From positions 1 to 64,000 of the forward strand of contig JAOVVO010000371.1 in assembly GCA_028564675.1 (NCBI GenBank): a DNA stretch of 64,000 nt, written 5' to 3'. The translations under genes and the position numbers were made by a program. The stretch is from Onchocerca lupi. Taxonomy: Eukaryota > Nematoda > Chromadorea > Rhabditida > Onchocercidae. Numbering within the stretch: position 1 is the stretch's first letter; each line of letters begins with the position of its first letter. Below the pieces are notes generated by a model that saw only the letters and a list, made by a program, of their open reading frames with translations, ran no database searches and was not told the origin of the DNA. Of this stretch, positions 1 to 12,100 are shown piece by piece.

Positions 1-2401
1 TATGCCTAAAAGTAATAACAAAGGGTAAACTCATCAAAGATTTCAAAGTGCTAATAAAAGCATTGGCACGAAAAACCCAGCTTAGAATTTTCGTTTTCAT
101 GATAACAATAATTCCAAAGAAATTCAGACAACGTATCATAAATAAAAAAGAAAGAAATTAGTAATAACCCTAAACGTATCCTATATGAAGCTTCATATAT
201 TGGCATATAACAAAGAATTACAATTAGAATAAACAATATTCATTGTTTATTTATTTAAATATATACATTTAACAACAAACATTAAACTTTTTTCAAATAT
301 CATTTAATAGGAATTTTATAATTATGGCTAAATTTGGCTAAACTCATCTCATATTTCAAATATCACAGCATACATTTTTTGATTAATAGTTTTAAATGAT
401 AAAATAATGACGAGCAAATAAATGGTAATTCAAATAATGATGTTAATATGTTCAGGACAAGAAATACATCATAATAATGAATAATTATTAATAATGTCAA
501 AATCAAGTATGTAACGGAATACGAGTAACTAATCTAAAATCTAGATCATATTTCATTTATTCATAAATCTAGTAAGTAGACACTGATAAAGCCTGAATGA
601 AATGATTTCAGTAAATATGATATGTTCGAGATTCGATATAATTGTATTTTTTTCCGATTCACCACGATTTCCAAATAGGTAGCATTTGCTATTGGTCCAA
701 GAAACAATTCACTGCCCGAAATATTCAAGCTTTCATCAAGCGATTCGTTTACTGAAAATAAATTACATAAAGAATATTGCTTGCTAAGTTAATAAAGATA
801 TAAATTAATAAAGTTAAATGGATTGCATGTGAATCGCCACAAGGATTCATAGCAAGAATGTCATACTGTATCCAGGAAAAATAATTTTCAAAAGATTACT
901 CAGGTAGTGATAAATAAAAGCAATTTAAAATTGTTAAAATACCCTTAAATTATATTTCGAGGAAATCTGTTATGACTCTTATGCTACCCAAAAATTTTCA
1001 TTAATAGGATATTAGGTATTAGGCATACCTGAATTATTATAATTTATCTCAATATGCTTAATTATTATGATATTTGGATTTCTGCAGAATGCAGCACTGT
1101 TCTGGTACAATTTGATACATAGCGGTGAAATAGGTATGCGTTCTCGACTTGCTGCACATCCGGCATTAAAAGGAATTGAAAGGAAAGCGACCAAACGGTT
1201 CCATCATCAAGAGCAAGAATGTCATCGATTGTGTGATTTGAATCATTTCGATCGGGAATGATGTTTGGGTGATTTCGACTCTCCTAAGCCAAAATATCGT
1301 TTAAATATAAGATCAGAAGCCAAGAAATCTGAGAAGATCAACAGAAAACACTGAAAAATGCAGACAAAATTTGGAAAAGAATCAAGAATTGTAGAATTTC
1401 AAGAAGAATATTTTGATTCTTGTAAGAGCTATGTGAAAGCAATTAATATAAAAGAAGTATTTGTATAATAAAAATTCTTTTACTATCGATAGAAATAAAC
1501 TATCTGTTTGTTTTGTTCTTGTCGCATGGGAACATGTTATTTCAATTAAGTAGCAAATTTGTAATTTTCACTAAGCGTTTTGTTTTCTTTAGTTTCTTTT
1601 CATTATTATTACTTAATTCTTCGGATTAAATTGGGTTAGATACCATCAATTAATTCAAAACACTTTATTGTTGTTATATTTCCAATTTCGTAAATTGAAA
1701 AACAAAAATAAACATGATTATACAAAATGAAAAAAACAAAAAAGATAAACAAGTAAAACATATTCATAGAATATTTATATAGATATAAATTTGAACTGTA
1801 AGACTATAAGAAAATGGGAAAATTGAAAGTTTCGTAGAGGTATTGATGGTTATCATCATTTAAGCGTAATCACTCGTCGTTTATGCTATAAAATAAAATG
1901 CATACTTATTGGTATTCTTCATTAAATAAGATTTAATTTTCAAAATTTTAATCATTAAATCATTAAATTATTAATTCTTAAATTTTAATTTTTTTTAAAT
2001 TAATCATTAAATTATCGATTTATTAATTCGGATGTTATCGAACTTTGATTTAATTTTGATTAATTCAGATGAAGATTAATTTAAGCAATAAACAAAATGA
2101 AAATAAAAGGCCCAAAAAATTGAAGAATATTTGTAAAAATTTATGTAAATAAAAATGTAAATGCTACCTGTTGCTAATCACGGATCTACGGGAAGTTCTC
2201 CACCGATTGTTTTCAAATTTTGACACAAACTTGTACTCCAACCGACTTTCTTTATGAGTAAATATGGTCACTTTTTTTTCGTGTCACGTCCATGACAACT
2301 AAAAATAGGTGAGGAGGCGGAGTTTTTTGGCTCTGCCTACCTTTTTTTCTGCCATTCTCCTTTTTCCTCCCATCTCTCTCTCTCTCTTCTTCTTGAGTAA
2401 A

Positions 2402-2645
2402 AGACACGATTAGCAATAATTATAGAAATTAATCAATAATAAAAACAAAAATTAATAATAATAACAATATTAATAATATTAAAAATAATAATAATAAATA
2501 TTAATGATAATAAAGAATAATGAAAAGTGATAAATTATAACAACTAAATAATGAACAATAATAAATAACAATGAATAATAATAAAGAACGTTAAATAATA
2601 ATAAATAATAATAAACAATAAAAACTGAATAATAATAAATAATTG
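2402..2645. repeat. AAT/AATA-rich microsatellite
   Basis: Imperfect tandem AAT, AATA and ATT units run for about 240 bp, almost free of C and G. The antisense open frame through it (Tyr/Ile/Leu only) is a by-product of the repeat. It directly abuts the GC-richer block with the 32-bp direct repeats. Confidence 0.85.
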
Positions 2646-2691
2646 GCCAATCCTTTATAACCCTCAACTAGGGTCATAACAAAGGCGCCCT

Positions 2692-2902
2692 AACGGGAGT
2701 GGTTTGATGCTCCGACTCGGGTTGTTGCCTAGCAAATAATAATCAAAAATAGACAATTATTGATCTAACCCTCAAATCGGTTCGATTGATGATCCTCGCG
2801 CGCCAACAAAGGCGCATCATCATCACGCGCTAGAAAAGGCGCCATTTTCCATATTTTACATAGGAAAGTCAACGGGAGTGGTTTATTGCTCCGACTCGGG
2901 TT
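2692..2902. repeat. 32-bp direct repeat pair in a GC-richer block
   Basis: Two copies at 2692-2723 and 2871-2902 share 30 of 32 bases. They begin AACGGGAGTGGTTT, differ at two central bases, and end TGCTCCGACTCGGGTT. AAAGGCGC-type words lie near them at 2681, 2807 and 2835, and TAACCCTCAA occurs at about 2658 and 2766, so the block looks modular. It is much richer in GC than its surroundings. Function is unknown; a dispersed repeat or regulatory element would both fit. Confidence 0.7.
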
Positions 2903-5900
2903 TTTTTAGTTTTCTCCTTTTTTTTATTTTATAAATTTATGAATAGATTTGTTTTATTGATATTGTTAATTTTTTTACTGTTGCGTAGTAAATAATAATT
3001 AATATTAAATAATGATAAATAATAATAAATAGTGATAAAACAAAAAATAAAAAAAGAAGAAAGGAAAATGATAGAAATTAGCAAAGAAATTGGAAAAAAT
3101 TTCTATATTAATTAATATTATTTGCTTTATGAAGAATGAGATTTTTGGAGGCGTGGAAAGAATGATAAAAAAGGTTTTCGAAAAAAAAAAGCCTAATGTC
3201 AGTTAAACAGTTAGAAGTTAAACGAAGTATTGATTCTATCGGTTTAAGCTATTTTGTAGTGTAGTTTGATTAGTGATCAATTTAATGGAAAAATTATCAT
3301 ATTATCACCGACATGAGTAGCATAATTTCTTTAATCCGTTAATTCTTCATTACCTCCAAAATTCATATGTAATTTTTTATTTTTTCTGTAGAATACGACT
3401 AATATTTAGAGGAAATAATGTTCCAATTTATACGGAACAATGAATGCATAATTGAAGATAGCGCAATGAACGAAGTTTTTTTCTGCTAGTTTTTTATATG
3501 CATGTTAAAAAAAAAGGAAAAAATTAAATGAGAAAACTAAGAAAAGTGAAAAAAAGAAAAATGTAAGAACTAAAAAACAATGAAAAAATATTGAGAAAAA
3601 AAAATAGAAAAATAAAGAAGAAAGAACAGCAATAAAAATAAATAGAAGACTGGGAAATCAATGAAAAATAATGAACTGGAAACTGGAAACTTTAATTTTT
3701 CTTAATGATTCTGTCCAGTGTTAAGACAACTTAATTCGAGAAAATATTTCTTGAAATTTGCATGTTTGCCTTTAAGCTAATTGGCTTCTTGAGCTGCGTT
3801 GTTTTTTTGTCATTATTATGCACATACGAATTGTCTATGTTGCATCCTTAAATTTCTTAGATAATTTTTCATTTTTTTAAAATATATTTCTATTCAATTT
3901 TCGCGTCCTACTTATTTTTTTTTTTTTTTTTTTTGTTTTTTCGATCAATTGATATATTTGAAAGTGTTTTTGATTAAATTTGTCGTATGAGGCCTCATAT
4001 GAGACCTCAATTTTTTTCTTCAAAGAGGATATGATAGATCGCAGTTGAATTGATCCATTTAGTTCGGTTTATTTTTAAATTTAAGTATTTATTTATTGAG
4101 TACTTTTCTTTTTTTGCAAGGCCAATGATGGCTTTTTTTAATCATCGGAATAATAATTTTTTCATTTTATAGATATCAGAGCAGTGAATCGCTCTTTTTG
4201 GCAAGGTTTATTTAATTTCCTTTTTTTTTTTTTATTGTGGTTCAAAAAATTATATAATGTAGAAAAAATGAAACAAATATTTAGAGACGAAATGGAAAGA
4301 CTTTTCGATGCTTAAAGCAGCATCTACAATAAACGAAAGCTTAGCTTTAGAGTTGGCCTTTGCATTCTTAAGACTTACAAAAACGTTGAAAGACAGACCA
4401 GATATGATTTTTCCAGTTTGTTTCTTTATTTTTATATTATTTCACTAATTTAGATTATTAGTTTTGTTAATATCTGTCTGTGTATGATTTGTTCTATGAA
4501 GTCTTGCATACTCTGCTTTTAACCTTTCTCAAAATATGTTCATAATATCCTTTATTCTGCATCTTTAGTATATGTTTCCAATTCAAATTATTAGGATTTC
4601 ACCGTCTCATGGCATGTGACACATAACGGAAAATGCCTCACAAAATAAATTATTAGAGGAAATTAGTTTTCATTGAATTCTTTTCAAATGCTTTTCAAAA
4701 TGAAGACATGGAGTGGAGAATTTAATGGTTAGTGTAGAAGAAAGACAAATGTAACATTATATCAGTTTGAGTTTAATGTAATCAATTTAAATATTTAAAT
4801 TTCTTTTTTTTTTTTTATTTCAATTTTCAACTAGATTACTACATAATGGCAAAAATACTACCCTCATCATAGTCTTTTATCCGGTCGAACTAAAGTTACC
4901 GTAGATTCTTATTGCATCGATCAAACTGATTGCCTTTTATGAAGACAGTATTTGAGAAAATGTATGATAATGCTCATTTCACTTGGCCCTATCTTTGTTG
5001 GCTTGAATGAGGCAAGGGTATTCTCGATCTATTTGAGTACTAGCATTTCAGTGGTTTTTCAATCTCTTAAGTAATCTTTTAATATTTCTCGATCGGTTTA
5101 TTTTTTTAATTATTAGCCATGTATAAGTTTTTTATTTTTGATAAAGTATAACAAGAATCATTCATCACAGTTTTTTTTTCACCAACATTGAAAATTTCAA
5201 AATGACTAAACATTTTCATTCTTCGAAGAAATGTCGATTTAAATTAAACTGAGGTGAGCGCAAGGAGAAGTAAATGATCTTTCAAACTTAATAAACAATT
5301 ATTTTGAAATTTGATCTTCTGTAAGAAGTTAAATTTCCAACTTGAATTTAAAACTCTGACCAAATTCTAATTCCGAGTTTAATTCTTTCAAAATTTAAAG
5401 CTTTACTGTCTTACATTTGAAATTGTTTCACTTCGGAGAATTTTTTCAAAATTTTAATATTATGAAGGATTATAAGGGAGATACAAATTGAAACTGTCAT
5501 TATAAATTTTGTTTCTGGTTTTTAAAATAAATATAAAATAAACTGCTTATTTATACAAACAACAACGTATTTTCGATTTATTATTTATGAACAAAAAATG
5601 GATTAATAATTATTGTAGCCAAATTTCATTTTTTCAAATGCATGATGTTCTGTATTTTCTTATTTTTTGTCATTTATACTAATATTTTTTGTTTTTTGTT
5701 TTTCTTCCTATCAGTATGAAAAATTATCTTCAGCCTTATTTTCATTTTTTTTTTCTCTGTTCGAATATTTCGATATAAACCAGATTGTAAGGAAAGTGTT
5801 GAAAAAAGCGATTAAACTCTGTGATCTGCGATTGATAATAAGAAGTTAATAATATTTGCATAAATAGAGATAAATTGCTTCTGTGTTACTTCATTTTACC

Positions 5901-6695
5901 GTTTTCTATTTTTCATTGCAAAAGAATTAATTTGCCCATTCCTAAAATATTTTTATAAGGCTAATATATGAAAGAATTTGTTTGTAAATTTAAACCAAAT
6001 CTCAAGCCAACAATATTTTTTATAATAAAAATATTTGTTCATAGACTAATGCGGTATTTTTAATGAAATCGAAAAATATTTCGGCAGTTTAATGCTATAG
6101 CAATTATTTAATAATTTATCGTTACTTACTGTCAACGCAATGTTAGCATATGACAAACCACAAGATTCACGAATGAATCGTGACAACAATCGTGACAGCA
6201 AAGAAATGATCATATGCTAATTTTGGACTGCCAAGTTGAAAATTTTTAAATATGACATTTGATTTTGAGGTTGAAAAAACTGTTCGGAATGCAAGGCTTA
6301 TCATTGTTCATAGTAAATCTATTGGTCGGTGGTTGAATGGTCGAATCCTGTGCTTCTTTATTGGTTTCGAAGGAAAAAGCAAAAATGATAAATTTTAGTC
6401 TTCATGATAGGTAAAATTTTTTAGATTTTCAAATCGTCTAGTGTGGAATATCAATAATGATATGATTCTAATTATTCTTCAAAAAGGCAAAGATTTACCG
6501 ATTGATATCTTAAAGCAGTAACATGAGATGCGAAAAAGATACAGAAGTGGAAGTGGTGGATGATTAAGATTGATCAGAATAATAGTTTCCTTGTTTAGAT
6601 TCGTGAAATAGTCGATTTGTGATTTGTGAAATAGTTTTTTTTTTTTTTTTTTTTTGATCAATGAATGCTATAAACTTGCAGTTGATTATTTTAGA

Positions 6696-8709
6696 ATGTT
6701 TCCCTTGAAGGGAAATGATTTTCAACAGCACTGCACTAGTGTTGGCCAGTATCTACGTGAGCTACGCGTCAAGAGAGATCTAAGTACTGCTGATGTTGAA
6801 ATCATTTGTGATCAAATGCAAACCGATTTCCTACACAGCAGTGTCGGTGCCGTACATTCTAATTATATTCGTACGGTATGCATATGATATTTGTAATTTT
6901 CAAATTCATCCAACTACTATGGTCAAGTCATATTCTCATTCTGATTTAGTGGCACTATGATTGACAGGTCTTGCTCTCGCATCGTTGTTGACATTATAAA
7001 AGCATCCTGATATAATATACTTTTTCTCAATCTTCACCTCAGCAAATGTTTCATTCCTGAGTACTCATCTGTTGCATTAAATATTGCCCCTCATGATCAT
7101 TGCAGATGCTTAGAAATCATCAAATGCCATTTCGAATTTCACTACTCAACCATCAATACAAAATCATTTCAACTATCATTGACTGGATGTATACTGGTGA
7201 GGTAAGTTCTTTACTCCTTGAATTTTGCTTTTTTTTTTTCCATTCATTTATTATTAATGCAATTTGAAGATTCTGTTTCTTTATAAATTTCTGCAATTTG
7301 AGATTTATCAACATTTCTGTAAAACAAACGAAATTTTGATCACTTTAAATATTGAGTTTCAATTCTAAATAATAATTGAATTTGTTCCTTCAGAATAAAT
7401 TCAAATTCTTAGCCAGACAAAAAGAGAAATGAAATGAAAAAAGTAGAGAGAAGATGGGAAATCATTTAAAATCAGATTTCATTAAGCCCTTGATCAAATT
7501 GATCGTAAGTCCTATGATCATCTTATTTTTTTTTTTTTTTTTAAACAGATTCAAGTGACAGTGAAAGAATATGGCGAATATTTGAAGGCTGTAAACAGTC
7601 TCGGCATCAACAAATTACAGCAAAATCTGGAAAATACATTAGAAGCACTAGCTGCGCAGAATGATTATATCATCTGTTGTATTAATATTGCTACCGATCC
7701 AGAATGCTCGGTTGGTTCTTTTCTGTAAATTTCAGATACAATCGTAATTGCGACTGCACTTACAAGATGATGCTTAAATGATTCAAATCGAAAAAAAAAA
7801 AAAAAAAACTTACTCTATAAATTAATTAAGGATTCGAAAATTTGAGGATTTTTTATCAGAATCATTTAGAAAGAAAGAGATCATTTCAGGTTTCATCCAT
7901 AGTACGAGGAATAATTTCTGAAAAGTTTGTTGCAACTATGCATACTCTTTTAGACACTGATATTCAAAAATTAACTTTAAATGCCATGACAGCACTGATT
8001 GCTTCTCCATACACTAAGTCAAACGAGAAAATTGATACTGTCAATTTCGCTCTGCAATGGTTCGCTTTTTTTTCAAATTGAATCTCTGAAAGATTCTTAA
8101 AATTCTTGTTAAAATATTTGTAAATAGATATAGAAATTAAGTTTTGCACTAAATTGAAATCATTTCGAAAGTACCGAATTTTACAGGTTGAAAAATCCGG
8201 CACATTTACGATTTCTGGATGTTGTGCTCGAATCGCTCTACATAGAAGCACTGCGATCCAATCAGTTAATAGCACTGGTGCAACATCTTCGACGCCTCCA
8301 TCAAGAACTTCCCAAAAGTCTTCTGGCACCTATTCATTTCTATCTTTGCGATGAACAGATTGTCGTCGGCAGTGAGCCAAAAAAATTTACTGAAAGTAGC
8401 AGTGCTGCCATATCGAATTCTTGTGAAGAGTACTACTTTATTTAAATTTCAACATTTTTCAATTCGAAAATTGATAGAAATTTTCAACATGACAACTTTT
8501 GCGTTATATCTTATTCAAACGAAACTAAGAGACTAAATCTACTATTTAATACTACAATAAGTGTAGTATTCATTTGCAGTGTGAATGAAACAGAATCGAA
8601 GTGCAAAAGTACAAAATTCGAGGAAATGATAGATGCTAAATTGAGTACTTCTTCATCTGTTAAGATCAAGAAGATGCCAAGTTTCGAAGAATTAATTAAG
8701 GTTGATTAA
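6696..8709 (+). CDS. BTB/POZ-BACK domain protein
   Basis: Probable exons: 6696-6875, 7106-7201, 7549-7710, 7890-8059, 8187-8429, 8580-8709, all in phase, giving about 326 residues. The N-terminal third resembles a BTB/POZ fold: a helix ahead of it, then ADVEIICDQ where Kelch-like proteins have 'CDVTLVV', and an H-S-x(6)-H-S-N-Y-I core like the usual 'H..VLA..S.YF'. The middle, with NFALQWL and a helical continuation, is BACK-like. The Ser/Lys-rich tail ends in ELIKVD and a stop. BTB-BACK proteins often act as Cullin-3 adaptors or dimerising scaffolds; no Kelch repeats follow, so the target is unknown. The start is the ATG one base after an ATTTTAG acceptor, good for spliced-leader addition. 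The last exon may instead end at 8700 (donor GTTGAT) and splice to 9155, fusing this gene to the next. Confidence 0.75.
8548..8570 (+). other. perfect 9-bp hairpin at a splice acceptor
   Basis: AATACTACA, a five-base loop and TGTAGTATT form a perfect stem ending nine bases before the last-exon start of the BTB gene (acceptor CATTTGCAG, exon at 8580). It could hide or present the branch/acceptor region; that role is inference. Confidence 0.5.
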
Positions 8710-9148
8710 GAAATTACTTTTTTTAGTAAAGCTATAAAAATTCAAGTAAAAAAATAATGAAATCAAATTCAAAAATTTTGTCCTATAAAATTTACTTGTA
8801 GTTAACGAGCTTGTAGTTGGTCAAAATCCACATTGCCATATTGAACAGATTTTAGTGTTTGTTTCACATTTTGATGCATGAAAGTGTTAATTTTTCTATT
8901 TCGAATGTAATTTCCTTCAAAAAAACCGAAATGAATCTTAGTAGCATCTAAAGCAACAAAAAGATTGGTTCTTATTCTGTAACGACCATATCTTATATGC
9001 ATAAATAAATATATGTTTGCGTATATCTTAATCTCTTCATTGTTTTAGCTGTTATTAAGATTCATCTTGATTCGTCTATATCGTCTATAAGGAATCTTAC
9101 AAATTTTTGAAAATGTCTTCTACAAGCTAAATTTAAATTTCTAGTAAT

Positions 9149-12100
9149 ATGCAGTTTCCGCTAAGATACCAGTGCAATTTCCAGATTTACCAACCAATAA
9201 ATAGGAACATTCAAGAATTAACTGATGTTTATCAACCAATAAATAGCTACAACCAAGAGTTAGCTGAAGCTCATGCCTTTGTATCAAATGACTTGTCCGA
9301 ATATCAACAAATTCCTAATTTATCAGCGAAACGGTAATGTATCTAATAAATCTGACTGTCGAAATAATACGTTTTTGAAATCGTTTGCATTAAGAAATCA
9401 ATTAATAACCTATTTTTTGATTCTATCTTTTTGAAAAGATCACAATTCTGCATCATTTCATAATATTCGTCCTTTCTTTCAGAATTTCACAAGGACAAAA
9501 GTTCTTCAAATATCCGAATGATACTGGTAAGATCTACTGAAAAGTGTTCAATTGTTAAATTAAGTTTGAAAAACTTGAAAAACTTCATTTTCAAGCAGTT
9601 AATTATTAGGACAAAATATTTGTACAGAATCCATGTAATATTTTAATTGTCCACTATTAGATTAAATGTCATTGTAAAACATGCAGTAAGTTAAAATTCA
9701 ATATCCCACAAATACATTGCAGATTGAAGCAAAATAGAAAAAATTTTCTAAAAAATCTGTTGCGAAAAAATTATTTTTCTTGGTTGACTGTTATAGAAAT
9801 AATAATTATTCAACAAATAATATCTTTGATGAAAGCTTATCAATGTCGAATGAGATTGATAAGAATACTGCTCGATAGTTGGAATATTTAATTTTCTTCT
9901 TGATTGTTGATAACAGGGATATTTGTAGGAAGAGTAGGAGATTGGCTGATGATGAATGCATATTAGGTGAGAAATGAAGGAGAACAGCTTTCCACGTTAC
10001 CCAAATCAATTCTGAGCCAAAATTCCTTTTCTCCAACCGATAGTAATCTTTTTTTTTTTTTTTTTTTTTAAATCAGCGTTTCTTTACCATATCCCCATCA
10101 CATAAGTTAGGTTATAAGACCGGAAACGTTTGCATGTGAATTAGTTCCCGGTATTTTACAATTGGAGATAAAGCTTGGTAATCCATTTATATTCATCTTG
10201 AGAGATGAATCTTATGAGAAATATTTGTACAATGCAACAATACTTTGATTATTTGAATACATTTATGCTAAAATTATTCCGGTCTTTTCCGTCAAAACTT
10301 TTCTTTTTTTTTTTTTCACTGATGACAAAAAGTGATTCTAAAATTTTAGAAAATGAAAAATAGTAAAATCGTACTTCTTCAAGCATGAAATTGATTGCAA
10401 AAAAAAAAAAAAGTTCTTCAATGGAGGATTATGGTTGGAGTCCTAAGTATTTTGCAGTTACCAATAAATTAGCATGTTTGGAATTACAAAGTCAAGAAAA
10501 TACTCATATTCTGTCATTCAATCAGCCAAAAACTAAGAAATAATTAACATCAGTTGAAACAACATCAAAAATTTTAAATAGTTTTTAGAACTTTATTAAT
10601 GTCTGGATAATTTTAATAAATCCGTCTGCAACTCCTGTCCTTTTTTTCTTTACAAACTTAAAAGCTACTTTATGGTTATAAAATAAACTATATTCGCAAA
10701 ACAAAGATGGGAACTCTTAAACTGTTAACAGTGATGCATGAATTTCATGTAAAGTGATTTTGAAAGATGGCGTAGCATAGTGATTTATGATTGCTAGAAA
10801 GTGTCAAATTGATGAGATTTTGATCAAGGTAATATTCAAAAAAAAAAAATTTTTATTTTGCCATTGTAATAGTGCGATTTTATTTCATGATTTTTTTCTT
10901 GCAATTAAAACACAATTTTATATTATCTGATAAATTTAGTCTTTATTACAGTCAGAAGTAGATAAAATACTAGGTCATTGTGCGTTTTGTCCAGAAAGTC
11001 TTCTGGGAATCAGCCAGCTGCCTGAAAAATCTTTCAACCAGTCATTTCAACAATTCTTTGCCTCATTTGAGAATTGCATCTAGAATTGATACTTTTTTGA
11101 ATTGCTAGTGTTATAATGCTGATAATTTTGCATTTTTTAATTTTTTTAGAAAGTTTTTTGGATATCCGATTAGCAGCTGCAGGAACATTGGACGAAAAAA
11201 GTGACAAAGCAACCGAACGTCAATCGTTTAGATCACACGGCCTTGGAAATATCAGTGTTACATCAAATCAGCTTTCGCCGGGAAGCAACGGTTAGAAAAT
11301 TCATTACGTTTATAGAAAAGGAAAAAATAGCAGGTGAAATCTGGAATACTTTGATCCTAATAAAACGAATGCTTTAATGATGGTTAATTGAAAAATTGAA
11401 TTCAGAATTGGCCGATCGATATTGCTATTCTTCACATTAATTCACTCTAATAAAAATACCTATTATTGATATGCTCAAAATAATGCAGACATTATAACAG
11501 CAACAAGTGCGGAAGAGCGAACAATTGGACGGAATGCCTTTAGCAGCGACAGTGTTGCTGAAATTCAAACGACGCAAAATCCATTCTCGGATGAATGTAA
11601 GCACATTTCAAGTAAGGTAAAAATAACAGAAATTAGTATAGTCTCTAATAAAATCAGTTTTTGCCCGTAGTATGAAGATTTTGCAATAAGAGCTGGAGCA
11701 GAAGAGGTTACATTATCAAAATTTGCACTTAAAGCTGGAGATTCAATAAACTTTAGTGATCACCAATCATACATTTTCTATGAACTCTGAGCTGACAGAT
11801 ATTATGATTTGTATAACGATTAGTGAATAAATTAGTTCTTGCACCATATTTAAAGGAAAATGAAAAAATATTTTGCAGCAACCAATCAACTGCCAACGCT
11901 GCTTTCAAATCGTTCAGGAATGATGGAACATCCAAGAACTTCTGATGGAGCAGGTTATATTAAAATATGATCCCGTTGACTTCATTTCATTACACTATTC
12001 TCATTTTTCTGATGTCACTTTGATCAAATGCAAATTGAAAAGACATCTTTTTTCTAGTTGAAACGATAGTTGCAACTGCATGGAATTACTGAAATATTTC

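Larger units (their letters stand above)
1..6695. other. AT-rich intergenic region
   Basis: No gene could be supported here. The stretch is strongly AT-rich with many A and T homopolymers. It contains the AAT microsatellite (about 2402-2640), a GC-richer block at 2680-2905 holding a 32-bp direct repeat, a 14-bp palindrome TATGAGGCCTCATA at 3986-3999, and nested inverted repeats at 6143-6220. A GC-richer island at 1067-1261 is open on both strands, but no family is recognisable and no splice context convinces. A long T run (about 6637-6655) precedes the first exon of the BTB gene. Confidence 0.6.

Noticed and set aside
1067..1261. GC-richer island open on both strands
   Set aside because: No family recognised and no splice partners; too short to call.
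2479..2667. 62-codon frame of Tyr/Ile/Leu
   Set aside because: Translation of the AAT microsatellite.
6331..6358. GGTCGAATCCTG resembling a tRNA T-arm
   Set aside because: No acceptor stem, D-arm or anticodon arm can be drawn around it.
7964..8329. 121-codon minus-strand frame opposite the BTB-BACK exons
   Set aside because: Antisense shadow of well-supported exons 4 and 5; no homology of its own.
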